From: Chondromyces crocatus
GTDB taxonomy: Bacteria; Myxococcota_A; Polyangia; Polyangiales; Polyangiaceae
Direction of reading: 5' to 3'
Length of the DNA stretch: 64,000 nt
NCBI RefSeq assembly: GCF_001189295.1
Contig: NZ_CP012159.1
Coordinates: forward strand, 7,743,001 to 7,807,000
The notes below the pieces were generated by a model that saw only the letters and a list, made by a program, of their open reading frames with translations, had not been told where the DNA came from and did not search any database. Position numbers and translations under genes: made by a program. This document shows, in pieces, positions 18,276-26,395 of this stretch; positions within the stretch are counted from its first letter, which is position 1; each line of letters opens with the position of its first letter.

Positions 18276-19148
18276 ATGACCGACCTCTCCCACGCAGACA
18301 GCTATCCCCTCGCCTCCCACCTCGTTCGCCGTCTGGGCTACGGCGCCATGCAGCTCGCCGGCCCCGGCGTCTTCGGCCCCCCGAAGGATCGCAAGGCCGC
18401 CGTCGCCGTGCTGCGTGAGGCCGTCGCCCAGGGCGTCAACCACATCGACACCAGCGATGCCTATGGTCCGCACGTCACGAACGAGATCGTCCGCGAGGCG
18501 CTGCACCCGTACCGCGATGGCCTCCTCATCGCCACGAAGGTCGGCGCCGTGCGCGGGCCGACGGGGTCGTGGGACCCTGCGGCCTCCGCCGCCGACATCG
18601 AGCAGCAGGTGCATGACAACCTGCGCACTCTCGGCCGTGACGTCCTCGATCTCGTGAACCTTCGCTCGATGATTCGCATCGAGAGCCCAGCGGAAGGATC
18701 CATCGAGGCGCCGCTCACGGCCCTCGCAGAACTCCAGCGACGCGGATTGGTTCGTCACATCGGCCTGAGCAACGTCACGCCCACCCAGATCGCAGAGGGA
18801 CGCAAGCTCACGGAGATTGCATGCGTCCAGAACCACTACAACCTGGCACATCGCCACGACGACGCGATCATCGACCAGCTCGCCGCCCACGGCATCGCCT
18901 ACGTCCCCTTCTTCCCTCTCGGTGGGTTCACGCCACTGCAGTCCAGCGCGCTCGACGCCGTGGCAGCTCGCCTGGAGGCGACGCCGATGCAGGTGGCGCT
19001 CGCGTGGTTGCTCCATCGCTCGCCCAACCTGCTCCTCATTCCCGGCACGTCTTCGCTCACTCACCTCGCGGAGAACCTCGCCAGCGCGTCCGTCCGCCTC
19101 GGCGCCGAAGACCTGCAGACGCTGAATCGACTCGCGCAGCACCCCTGA
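18276..19148 (+). CDS. aldo/keto reductase
   Basis: A 290-aa TIM-barrel NADP(H) reductase. DTSDAYG supplies the catalytic Asp and Tyr, and LLIATKVGAV the catalytic Lys. The strand where most family members carry the catalytic His reads DLVNLRSM, so that His is absent; this is seen in a subgroup of bacterial aldo/keto reductases. The cofactor end is seen in LIPGTSSLTHLAENLAS. It is 290 aa against a usual 280-330. It is divergent from its probable LysR regulator and convergent with the AraC gene at 19229. Confidence 0.92.
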   Translation: MTDLSHADSYPLASHLVRRLGYGAMQLAGPGVFGPPKDRKAAVAVLREAVAQGVNHIDTSDAYGPHVTNEIVREALHPYRDGLLIATKVGAVRGPTGSWDPAASAADIEQQVHDNLRTLGRDVLDLVNLRSMIRIESPAEGSIEAPLTALAELQRRGLVRHIGLSNVTPTQIAEGRKLTEIACVQNHYNLAHRHDDAIIDQLAAHGIAYVPFFPLGGFTPLQSSALDAVAARLEATPMQVALAWLLHRSPNLLLIPGTSSLTHLAENLASASVRLGAEDLQTLNRLAQHP

Positions 19149-19161
19149 CGGCCCCCCGACA

Positions 19162-19188
19162 AGGTGGGAACTGGAACCGCCCCCACCT
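19162..19188. terminator. inverted repeat between convergent genes
   Basis: AGGTGGG (19162-19168) and CCCACCT (19182-19188) form a perfect 7-bp stem with a 13-nt loop, in the 80-bp gap between two convergent genes. It lacks a T-tract but is placed to act on both transcripts. Confidence 0.4.
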
Positions 19189-19228
19189 GCCGGGGCTCTC
19201 CCACCCGGAGCTGAACTCCAGAGTCCCC

Positions 19229-20044
19229 TCAGGTCTCTGAGCGCGCGCCTCGTTCACGCCCCGTCGTGCTCGACGCGGCGCCCCGGAGCTCGCCGAGGAA
19301 CGCGCGAGGCGTCACGCCGACGATCTTGCGGAACTCGGCAATGAGGTGCGCCTGGTCGTAATAGCCGGTGGCGCTGGCGATACCCGCCCAGTCCACGTGG
19401 AGGCCCGCCCGAGCCTCCCGCAGGGCGCGATGGAAGCGCGTGAGCTGCGAGAACTCTTTCGGGCTCATGCCGACGGCCTCGCGAAAGACGCGCCGAAGGG
19501 TTCGCTCGCTCACGCCGAGTGCCTTGGCGACGTCGTTCACGCGGGCGGTGCCCAACCTCGCCGCCGCGTCGAGCGCGAGCTGTGTGGGGGCCTCATGCGC
19601 CTCCGAGGCAGGGAGGCGCCTGGCGATCACCTCCTCCAGGATCGCCACCACCTCGGGGACCTGGCGCGCCTCGAAAAGCCGCTCACCCAGCTCCCTGGTG
19701 GCGGCGACGCCCCACAGGTCTTCGAGCGGGACGATGCGGTCGGCGATCACCGACGAGGGCACGCCGAAGACCGCCCCGTGCGTCCCCAGATGCAGACGCA
19801 CCATCACCGTCCTCTGGCCACTGCGAATGACTTTTCGATGCGCACGCTGTCGCGCCCCGATGGCGTGAAAGTCGAGGCCTCGGCGCGCCGATGGCCCGAA
19901 GCGAACGACGAGGTGAGGCTCGGCGCGTGGGATGGAGACGCCCGCCGTGTCGAAGCCGCACTCGTTCACCCACAGCGCGGCCACCGCAGGCGCGACCGCA
20001 GCGCTCGGTGCGAACCTGTGTTGGTGCAGACCGCTCGCGTACAC
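19229..20044 (-). CDS. AraC-family regulator (DUF6597-type N-terminus)
   Basis: A 271-aa regulator with a GTG start. The N-terminal sensor half contains VPSSVIADRIVPLEDLWG, nearly the same as in the AraC protein at 16435. The C-terminal DNA-binding half has VNDVAKALGVSERTLRRVFREAVG and IASATGYYDQAHLIAEFRKIVGVTP. The two proteins are probably paralogues. It is divergent from the NAD-epimerase at 20143, with 98 bp between, its likely target. Confidence 0.9.
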   Translation of the reverse strand: MYASGLHQHRFAPSAAVAPAVAALWVNECGFDTAGVSIPRAEPHLVVRFGPSARRGLDFHAIGARQRAHRKVIRSGQRTVMVRLHLGTHGAVFGVPSSVIADRIVPLEDLWGVAATRELGERLFEARQVPEVVAILEEVIARRLPASEAHEAPTQLALDAAARLGTARVNDVAKALGVSERTLRRVFREAVGMSPKEFSQLTRFHRALREARAGLHVDWAGIASATGYYDQAHLIAEFRKIVGVTPRAFLGELRGAASSTTGRERGARSET

Positions 20045-20142
20045 GGCGCAATTCTGGCCATGCAGGCGCTCCTCGGCAAGCGCCGATGCGCTTGGCCGAT
20101 TCTTCCAATCTCCGTCGAACGCCGGTCGTTACCGTTGCTCCC

Positions 20143-20979
20143 ATGAAAATCCTCGTCACCGGAGCGACCGGAAAAGTCGGGAGCCGTCTCACGCGTCATC
20201 TGGCCCAGCGCGGCGACCATGTCCGCGCCCTCGTGCGCGATCCCGCGCGCGCTGCAACGCTGCGCGGCGAGCACGGCGACCGCATCGAGCTCGTCCAGGG
20301 CGACCTGCTCGACGCCGACTCGCTCACCGAGGCGGTGCGCGGCGTCGACGCCGTCGTCCACTGCGCCGCGTTCTTCCGTGGTGCGACGCCCGAGCAAGCG
20401 CACGCGGTCAACGACCAGGGTACGCAGTACCTCGCGAACGCCGCGCTCGCCGCCTCGGTCAAGCGCTTCATCTTCACGAGCACCGGCCTGGTCTACGGCG
20501 GCAACGGCGGCCGCCTCGCGAACGAAGACGCCCCCTGCGCGCCGACCTCTGCGTACCCGGAGAGCAAGCTCGCCGCGGAGCGCTTCCTCCTCTCGGTCGA
20601 CGGCCTCGACGTGCGCGTGCTGCGGCTGCCGTTCGTGTACGGCGATGGCGACCCGCACATCGAGGAGATCGTCCCGATCATGCGGAGCTTCGCCCCGACG
20701 CAGCGGATGTCGATCGCACACCACGCCGACGTCGCCCAGGCCGTCGCGCGCTTGCTCGACGCCCCATCGCCCGCGCACCGCATCTACAACGTCGTCGACG
20801 ATGAAGCCCCGGACCTCGCCACGCTGCTCGCGTCGGTCGGGGCGCCGCCGCCCGATGGATCCAATGCCGAGCACGGACGGGCGTTCGACGTGCTCCTCGA
20901 CGGCCGCCGAATCCGCGAGGATCTCGGCTTCCAGCCGAAGTACCCACGCCTCGCCGATGCTGTCGCCGCTGGCGCATAG
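20143..20979 (+). CDS. NAD(P)-dependent epimerase/dehydratase-like protein
   Basis: A 278-aa extended/atypical SDR. The cofactor loop is TGATGKVGSRLTRHL at residues 7-21. RDPARAATL after the second strand favours NADP. The catalytic region is FTSTGLVYGGNGG and SAYPESKLAAE, with Tyr and Lys of YxxxK. It is shorter than sugar-nucleotide epimerases (about 310-340), suggesting a small-molecule reductase of the same fold. It is divergent from the AraC gene. Confidence 0.9.
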   Translation: MKILVTGATGKVGSRLTRHLAQRGDHVRALVRDPARAATLRGEHGDRIELVQGDLLDADSLTEAVRGVDAVVHCAAFFRGATPEQAHAVNDQGTQYLANAALAASVKRFIFTSTGLVYGGNGGRLANEDAPCAPTSAYPESKLAAERFLLSVDGLDVRVLRLPFVYGDGDPHIEEIVPIMRSFAPTQRMSIAHHADVAQAVARLLDAPSPAHRIYNVVDDEAPDLATLLASVGAPPPDGSNAEHGRAFDVLLDGRRIREDLGFQPKYPRLADAVAAGA

Positions 20980-21025
20980 GGTGGCAACCGACGGCTGACT
21001 CACCCACAATCGCCGTCCAGATTTC

Positions 21026-21643
21026 ATGATGACCTCCCCGGCCGACGCGCCACCGCCGTGGCCCCCCCAGATCACCCGCCGTCCGCCCCCTCCCGTCGCC
21101 GGCTTCTCCTCGCAGATGCGGCTCTGGTCCTTCTGGACGCTCATCTCCGTCAGCTGGGCGGTGCCCGCTTGGAATGAGGAGTCTCTGGTCGCCAAGCTGA
21201 CCCTCGGCGCCATCACCTTGATAGGGCTGTGCGGCGGCTTGTTCGGCCTCGCGCGCGCCTGGCGTGAGCGACAGGCGTACCCCCGCCTGCTCGCCGCCCA
21301 CGCCGAGAAGGATCGGCGCCTCGTGCCCGCGTGGGCGCGGGTCGACAAGAGCGTGTTCGGTGCGGAGCGCGTCGCCACCTCCGACGGAGTGGATCGTCTG
21401 CTCGGCTACGAGATGGCGCTGGAGCTGACGGTGTGGCTCCCGGACACGCGCGAAGCGGACCATCGCCACGCGCTGGAACGGCTGACGCTCTCGTGCCGGC
21501 ATGACGTCGAACCGCACGTCGCCTCCGCACTGGGCACCAGCACGTGGCTCGAAATCGCCTACGATCCCCTGGAACGCACCATCCTGCCGCAACACCTCGT
21601 CACACCAAACGGTGCCAAGATTCCCGTGCAGCCGCTGCGCTGA
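21026..21643 (+). CDS. hypothetical membrane protein (205 aa)
   Basis: An unrecognised protein with a Pro-rich 25-residue N-terminus and two membrane helices at about residues 32-48 and 57-76. A soluble C-terminal domain of about 120 residues holds alternating beta strands (GYEMALELTVWLP, STWLEIAYDPLERTIL). The plan, two helices then a beta-rich SHOCT/DUF3592-like tail, is common in proteins of unknown function. No operon partner: it stands between a plus-strand epimerase and a minus-strand SDR. Confidence 0.7.
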   Translation: MMTSPADAPPPWPPQITRRPPPPVAGFSSQMRLWSFWTLISVSWAVPAWNEESLVAKLTLGAITLIGLCGGLFGLARAWRERQAYPRLLAAHAEKDRRLVPAWARVDKSVFGAERVATSDGVDRLLGYEMALELTVWLPDTREADHRHALERLTLSCRHDVEPHVASALGTSTWLEIAYDPLERTILPQHLVTPNGAKIPVQPLR

Positions 21644-21666
21644 ACACGCCCTCGCCACCCGGCATC

Positions 21667-22434
21667 TCAGTGCGCAGTGAAGCCGCCGTCGACCGGCAGG
21701 CCGACACCCATCACGAAGCTCGCACCGGGGCTGCACAGCCACAGCACGGCGGCGGCGACTTCGTCGGCCCGGCCGAGCCGCCCGATCGACTGTTCCTTCA
21801 TGATCTCCTTCATCGCGTCGGCCTGGCCTCTCAGCATGTCCTGAACCATCGGTGTGTCGATGGTGCCAGGGCAGACCGCGTTGATACGGATGCCACGCGG
21901 CGCGTACTCGACGCCGGCGCTCTTGGTCATGCCGAGCACGGCGTGCTTGGTGCCATGGTACGCGGCACGCTGCGGCAGCCCGACCAGTCCACCGAGCGAC
22001 GAGTTGTTCACGATCGCCCCCGAGCCTTGCGCACGCATCACGCGCAGCTCGTGCTTCATGCTCGCCCAGACGCCGAACTGGTTGACCGCCACCACCCGAT
22101 GAAAATTCTCGGTGGGCTCGTCCGCGGCGTCGCTCGGCGGCACCTGAATGCCGGCGTTGTTGAACGCCATGTCGAGCCGGCCGTACTCGGCGACGGCGCG
22201 ATCGACCGCAGCGGCGACCTGCGCCTCGTCCGTCACGTCGCAGGCCATGCCAATCGCGACGCCGCCCTCGTCGACGATCTTCGACGCCTCCGTCGTGGCA
22301 AGCGTTCCGTCGCGGTCTGCCAGGACCACGGACGCACCGCTCTGCGCGAAGGCACGCGCCGTCGCCAGCCCCATGCCCATTGCCGCGCCCGTCACCAAGG
22401 CCACCTGGCCCTTGAAATCATAGGTCGGATTCAT
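21667..22434 (-). CDS. SDR-family oxidoreductase
   Basis: A 255-aa classical short-chain dehydrogenase. It has TGAAMGMGLATARAF near residue 14, the acidic ADRDG after the second strand (favouring NAD), NNAGIQVPPS, a Ser in IVNNSSLGG, and YHGTKHAV with the catalytic Tyr and Lys. It ends GLPVDGGFTAH, the common C-terminal motif of this fold. ATG 22434 (MNPTYDF) is preferred to an upstream in-frame start. It lies 53 bp downstream of the zinc alcohol dehydrogenase on the same strand, so the two probably form an operon. Confidence 0.92.
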   Translation of the reverse strand: MNPTYDFKGQVALVTGAAMGMGLATARAFAQSGASVVLADRDGTLATTEASKIVDEGGVAIGMACDVTDEAQVAAAVDRAVAEYGRLDMAFNNAGIQVPPSDAADEPTENFHRVVAVNQFGVWASMKHELRVMRAQGSGAIVNNSSLGGLVGLPQRAAYHGTKHAVLGMTKSAGVEYAPRGIRINAVCPGTIDTPMVQDMLRGQADAMKEIMKEQSIGRLGRADEVAAAVLWLCSPGASFVMGVGLPVDGGFTAH

Positions 22435-22487
22435 CGTTCGGTTCTCCTGGAGGGTCGAGCGTCGAAACGGCTCGCGACGAGCGGCTT

Positions 22488-23546
22488 TCATGAGCGGTCC
22501 TCCAGGCTCGCATTGTCGATGACGAACCGGTACTTCACGTCGCTCTTCAGCATCCGCGCGTACGCCTCTTCGACTTGCTGAATGCGAATCAGCTCGATGT
22601 CGGCGACGAGCCCCTTCTCCGCGCAGAAGTCGAGCATCTCCTGTGTCTCGGCGATGCCGCCGATCATCGAGCCAGCGATGCTCCTGCGCTTTCCGACGAG
22701 ATTGAAGACCGCGGGCGACGGATGCGCGTGCTCCGGCACGCCGACCAGCACCAGGGCACCATCACGCTCGAGCAGCCGCGTGTACGCGTCGAGGTCGTGG
22801 CTCGCCGCGACGGTGTTCAAGATCATGTCGAAGCTGTTCGCGTGGGCACCCATCTCGCTTGCGCTGCGCGACACCACGACCTCGTCGGCGCCGAGGCTCT
22901 TCGCGTCCTCTCGCTTCGACTCCGACGTGGTGAACGCGACGGTGTGGGCCCCCATCGCGTGCGCGAGCTTGATGCCCATGTGGCCGAGCCCGCCGATGCC
23001 GACGACTCCGATCTTCTTGCCGGGGCCGGCCTTCCAGTGGCGCAGCGGCGAGTAGGTGGTGATGCCAGCGCAGAGCAGCGGGGCAACGGCCGCGAGCTGC
23101 TCCCGGGGGTGACGGATCTTCACGACGTAGGCATCCTTGACGACGATGCGCTGCGAGTAGCCACCGAGCGTGTGACCGGGCGCGCCGGGCGTCGGCGAGT
23201 TGTAGGTGCCCGTCATGCCTCGCTCGCAGTACTGCTCGAGGTGGTCGGTGCAGGATGCGCAAGTGCCACAGCTATCGACGATGCAGCCGATACCGACGAG
23301 ATCGCCCTCCTTGAAGCGGGTGACCTCGACGCCGACGGCCGAGACGCGACCGACGATCTCGTGCCCGGGCACGCAAGGGTAGAGCGTGCCCGACCACTCG
23401 CCGCGGACGGTGTGCAAGTCGGAGTGGCAGACGCCGCAGAAGGCGATCTCGATCTGCACATCGTGTGGGCCCGGCGCACGACGGACGATGTCGATGGGCT
23501 CCAGCGGTTTGATGGCGGCATGCGCGCCGAAAGCTCTCACGGTCAT
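22488..23546 (-). CDS. zinc-dependent alcohol dehydrogenase (YahK/CAD type)
   Basis: A 352-aa NADP-dependent alcohol/aldehyde reductase of the cinnamyl-alcohol-dehydrogenase group. CGVCHSDLH supplies a catalytic zinc Cys and GHEIVGRVSAVG the zinc His-Glu. CGTCASC with a downstream Cys is the structural zinc cluster, and GIGGLGHMGIKLA the Rossmann loop. ATG 23546 (MTVRAFGAHAA) is the family start; the open frame continues 22 residues upstream without homology. It heads a two-gene unit with the SDR at 21667. Confidence 0.93.
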   Translation of the reverse strand: MTVRAFGAHAAIKPLEPIDIVRRAPGPHDVQIEIAFCGVCHSDLHTVRGEWSGTLYPCVPGHEIVGRVSAVGVEVTRFKEGDLVGIGCIVDSCGTCASCTDHLEQYCERGMTGTYNSPTPGAPGHTLGGYSQRIVVKDAYVVKIRHPREQLAAVAPLLCAGITTYSPLRHWKAGPGKKIGVVGIGGLGHMGIKLAHAMGAHTVAFTTSESKREDAKSLGADEVVVSRSASEMGAHANSFDMILNTVAASHDLDAYTRLLERDGALVLVGVPEHAHPSPAVFNLVGKRRSIAGSMIGGIAETQEMLDFCAEKGLVADIELIRIQQVEEAYARMLKSDVKYRFVIDNASLEDRS

Positions 23547-23781
23547 GCGAGCACTGTGTGCTCCCGAAGGTTGCTCCGAAAGAGCCGGTACGTGAACGAG
23601 CCGTTCAGTCACAGTTGACAGTCCCCGCGGTAGACAGGCGACGGATCGAGCCCGTGGGCACGATCCACTTTGCCCAGCTTCAGCCGTTCCTTGTGGTCGC
23701 CCGTGCCAAGCACTTCAGCGGTGGTGCACGTGATCTCCGTGATCAACGCCTCCAGGGAAGCTCGCGTGGAAGGAGGAATGG

Positions 23782-23853
23782 CTCCGACGGGGGGACTCGA
23801 ACCCCCAACCTTCCGCTTAACAGGCGGTCGCTCTGCCATCGAGCTACGTCGGA
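23782..23853 (-). tRNA. tRNA-Asn(GTT)
   Basis: Minus-strand cloverleaf with acceptor TCCGACG/CGTCGGA, a D-arm with GG, an anticodon loop CTGTTAA (anticodon GTT), and a T-arm with loop TTCGAGT on a GGGGG/CCCCC stem. The discriminator is G, as in other Asn tRNAs. It is the last of five tRNAs in this minus-strand group. Confidence 0.92.
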
Positions 23854-23974
23854 ATGCAAAGGCACATGAGGTGCCTCCGCACGAGGGACGCACACGGTGC
23901 ACCCCTCTTTTTCGCATGAGATCAGGTTGTCAGAGATCAGGGCGGAGACGCAGCTCCGCGCAGGAGAAGGATGG

Positions 23975-24049
23975 GTACCGGGAGCAGGATTCGAACCTGC
24001 CTCTGCGGATTCAGAGACCGCCGTCCTTACCAAATGAACGATCCCGGTA
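23975..24049 (-). tRNA. tRNA-Gln(CTG)
   Basis: The acceptor pairs TACCGGG with CCCGGTA. The D-loop contains TTGG and the anticodon loop is CTCTGAA (CTG, reading CAG). The T-arm GCAGG/CCTGC has loop TTCGAAT. CCA appears to be encoded (bases 23974-23972). It is very similar to the Gln(TTG) tRNA at 24822, suggesting duplication. Confidence 0.9.
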
Positions 24050-24215
24050 GACACGACACACAACCAGCGTACGAGCCCGGAACGACGAAAACCGCCTCGG
24101 ACTCTCCAGAGCATGCCCATTCAACGACACAATGACGCACGACGCTCCAACCCCTCTCGGGGCGGCTGAGATCACCGCGCAGAACCACTGATTCTGTTCG
24201 GTGCTCCAGGAGCAG

Positions 24216-24287
24216 TGGATCCGGGAGGAATCGAACCTCCACACTTCCGCTCAAGAGGCGGTTGCTCTACCGTTGAGCCACGGATCC
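24216..24287 (-). tRNA. tRNA-Lys(CTT)
   Basis: Acceptor GGATCCG/CGGATCC (palindrome-like), anticodon loop CTCTTGA (CTT, reading AAG) on a CCGC/GCGG stem, and a GGAGG/CCTCC T-stem with loop TTCGATT. The discriminator is A. It is nearly identical to tRNA-Lys(TTT) at 24941. Confidence 0.92.
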
Positions 24288-24375
24288 TCGAACACACACA
24301 TCCGACGACCACAGCGATGGCTGCGGCCCTCCCTCCCCTATGCAACTCCCCAGAGCGGAGCGAGCTCACGGCCCG

Positions 24376-24415
24376 AAACGACGAAGGCCGCCTCGGGTCA
24401 CCCCGGGCGGCCTCT
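24376..24415. terminator. GC-rich hairpin upstream of the Lys(CTT)-Gln(CTG) tRNAs
   Basis: GGCCGCCTCGGG and CCCGGGCGGCC (24387-24410) form a long stem. On the minus strand it is followed by TTCGTCGTTTC and on the plus strand by TCTTG, so it may terminate either direction. A related hairpin with the same flank is at 25274-25310, and a one-sided remnant (CCGAGGCGG plus TTCGTCGTT) lies at 24077-24099. Confidence 0.55.
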
Positions 24416-24639
24416 TGCCGACATCCTTCGCTGGACGCCTGCTCAAGCCGTTCAGGGATACCTCTCGAGATCTTCCGCGTTCTTCACCACGCTGGAGCGC
24501 CAACTGCCCGGCACCGGGGAGAACTTGCACCCGCCCTCGTGAGAGCTGCCTGCCAGCCGTCTCTGAAGAGCGCCAGCTCGCTGCGAGACGCACGGCCCGA
24601 AGGACGATACGCACCACGACAGACGATTTGCTTTCCGGA

Positions 24640-24775
24640 AGACCATCATCGTTCTCTGTTCAATTCATTTATCACCTTGCCCATTTCAGTCAATACAATT
24701 TCATTCATCGACTCATTTCCATGTCAATCAACGACAACAAAACAGGCGACGATCCAGCGACTCGACGACACACGA
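24640..24775. other. AT-rich gene-free segment between tRNA pairs
   Basis: About 130 bp of the 24288-24821 gap are well under 45% GC by eye, in a genome near 70%, with runs such as ATTTCATTCATC and CAATACAATTTC. No open frame of substance, tRNA or clear promoter was found in it. Apart from the hairpin at 24376-24415, the rest of that gap holds nothing I can name. Confidence 0.5.
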
Positions 24776-24821
24776 CGCCCTCGCACACCTCCATCGAGGA
24801 TTGCTCGTGAACGAATGCATG

Positions 24822-24896
24822 GTTCCGGGGGCAGGACTCGAACCTGCCTCTGCGACTTCAAAGGACGCCGTCCTGACCGGATGAACGACCCCGGAA
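24822..24896 (-). tRNA. tRNA-Gln(TTG)
   Basis: Acceptor TTCCGGG/CCCGGAA, anticodon loop CTTTGAA (TTG, reading CAA), and a GCAGG/CCTGC T-stem with loop TTCGAGT. The D-arm and variable loop are shared with tRNA-Gln(CTG) at 23975. It follows tRNA-Lys(TTT) by 44 bp. Confidence 0.9.
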
Positions 24897-24940
24897 TGCT
24901 GCGCTCGTCGATGTCTTCGTCGATTCTGCTGGCCCGTCAG

Positions 24941-25012
24941 TGGATCCGAGAGGACTCGAACCTCCACACTTCCGCTTAAAAGGCGGTTGCTCTGCCATTG
25001 AGCTACGGATCC
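24941..25012 (-). tRNA. tRNA-Lys(TTT)
   Basis: Acceptor GGATCCG/CGGATCC, anticodon loop CTTTTAA (TTT, reading AAA) on CCGC/GCGG, T-loop TTCGAGT, discriminator A. It is first in the minus-strand group Lys-Gln-(hairpin)-Lys-Gln-Asn. Confidence 0.92.
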
Positions 25013-25273
25013 TCGGACACACCTCTCCCTGACCGCCGCGATTGCAGCGGCTCAATGCTCCTGTGATGTTCGAATCGTTGCCCCCTCGATCGCAGGGCAC
25101 ACCATGCCCCTCTCCGGGTGGGCCGCAAGGACACACACCCCTCCCGTCGCTGGAGACTCCGCCGGACGAATGCCGACGCAATGACCAGCCATGCAGGCCT
25201 CACGGACCGTGCCCCCATTCCGAGCTCGTCCCCCGTCACCGGGTTCGTGAGGTCGAGGGGAGGGCCTGAAACG

Positions 25274-25310
25274 CCGAAGGCCGCCTGGGTTGTCCCGAGG
25301 CGGCCTTCTT
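25274..25310. terminator. rho-independent-type hairpin
   Basis: AAGGCCGCCT (25276-25285) and AGGCGGCCTT (25298-25307) pair perfectly over 10 bp around a 12-nt loop. On the plus strand it is followed by CTTC. On the minus strand it closes the small frame 25333-25509 and precedes tRNA-Lys(TTT). Together with 25013-25273, where I see nothing else, it fills the gap between that frame and the tRNAs. Confidence 0.65.
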
Positions 25311-25332
25311 CAACGTCGAGGAGACGCCAGAA

Positions 25333-25509
25333 TTACCGCCTTCGATGGCCCTTCCCCTGATTCTCGAGCGCTTTCGAGCCACGCTGAGAAGACAGCTTGG
25401 ACTGTCTGGCTTGGGACGCACCTTGACCGCCACCGAGCAAGCCAATGCCCGCTTCACCTTCCCGACGGGAGGCGGTGACGGTCGTTTGCTGGCTCCATTG
25501 ACGGTTCAT
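25333..25509 (-). CDS. possible small basic protein (58 aa)
   Basis: A 58-codon frame rich in Gln, Ser, Gly, Arg and Lys, with a GLLGGGQGASQ core and a basic tail ending KGHRRR. Support is indirect: the stop lies 22 bp before a strong hairpin (25274-25310). No ribosome binding site is seen before ATG 25509, and the frame is open further upstream. If real it may bind nucleic acid by charge alone. It could be chance. Confidence 0.3.
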   Translation of the reverse strand: MNRQWSQQTTVTASRREGEAGIGLLGGGQGASQARQSKLSSQRGSKALENQGKGHRRR

Positions 25510-25772
25510 GATGCTGTATCGAATTGAGTACCCCAGCTGAGATGCTCCGGGCAACCAAATAGTTCCCGTCTGGTCCACTTTCTTCTTGGATTCATGAATG
25601 CAATCCCTGTGTTCAGGGGTCGGCATTCGGAATTTTCGTGGAAGGTCACGACGCTCGCTTTCGCTGGGACGGGAGAGGTGCCGCCATCTTCGGGCGCTGG
25701 CACGCTCCAGGCGCTGGCACGCTCGGGTCGTCGGCGACCGTGGCATCATGAGACCGAGACACGCGCCATGAG

Positions 25773-26288
25773 ATGCCCATCGGCCCTGAGACGCCCATCG
25801 TGAACGCCAGACCGAACACCGTCGCACGCTACCTTCGGCTCGACCTCACCGAGACCGAGCAAAGCGCGCTCGGAGACGCCCTGCTCGCGCGCGGCATGAA
25901 CGAGGACGACTGGCTCGACTGGTACGACGCGCGCTTGTGCCTCTTCGACCTCGAGCGAGGTGCCGCGCCACTCGCCGACATCGCGCGCACGGTACTCGGC
26001 CGGAGCCCCGTCACGCTGGTCTCGATCGACACCTTCGTTCGCTTCGACTGGAGCGCCTTCAACGGCCTCGCTGCGCTGGAGCCGGTGATGGGCACGCTCC
26101 CTGGTGCGCTTCCGAGCGCCCGCGAGTGGCGCTACTTCGCGCCCGACGACACACGCCCCCCTTATCTCTGGGCCTCCCACGAAGCGTCCGGTCTCCAGGT
26201 CGCTGGGGTGCTCGACGAGCCGCTCTGGGATGCCTGGTGGTCGGCGTTCGACCTGGCGACGTCGGCGTTCCCTCGACGCACCGGGTGA
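25773..26288 (+). CDS. hypothetical protein (about 162-171 aa)
   Basis: A soluble, Trp- and Asp-rich protein. Residues 18-60 (RYLRLDLTETEQSALGDALLARGMNEDDW) look helical. The rest mixes strands and helices with several Trp residues (WLDWYDARL, SAREWRYFAPDD, WDAWWSAFDL). No signal peptide. I do not recognise the family. The start is either ATG 25773 or GTG 25800; the second begins closer to the conserved-looking region. It lies alone between the tRNA cluster and moaCE. Confidence 0.6.
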   Translation: MPIGPETPIVNARPNTVARYLRLDLTETEQSALGDALLARGMNEDDWLDWYDARLCLFDLERGAAPLADIARTVLGRSPVTLVSIDTFVRFDWSAFNGLAALEPVMGTLPGALPSAREWRYFAPDDTRPPYLWASHEASGLQVAGVLDEPLWDAWWSAFDLATSAFPRRTG

Positions 26289-26395
26289 CGCTGGAGCCAG
26301 CTTGGGCCCGCGAGCGCGCCGTGCCGGCCGCACCTGCTGCCCGAACTCTCAGCCCAGAGTTCGCCGGCCGAAGTCTTCGTTCGCCGACCGAGATC

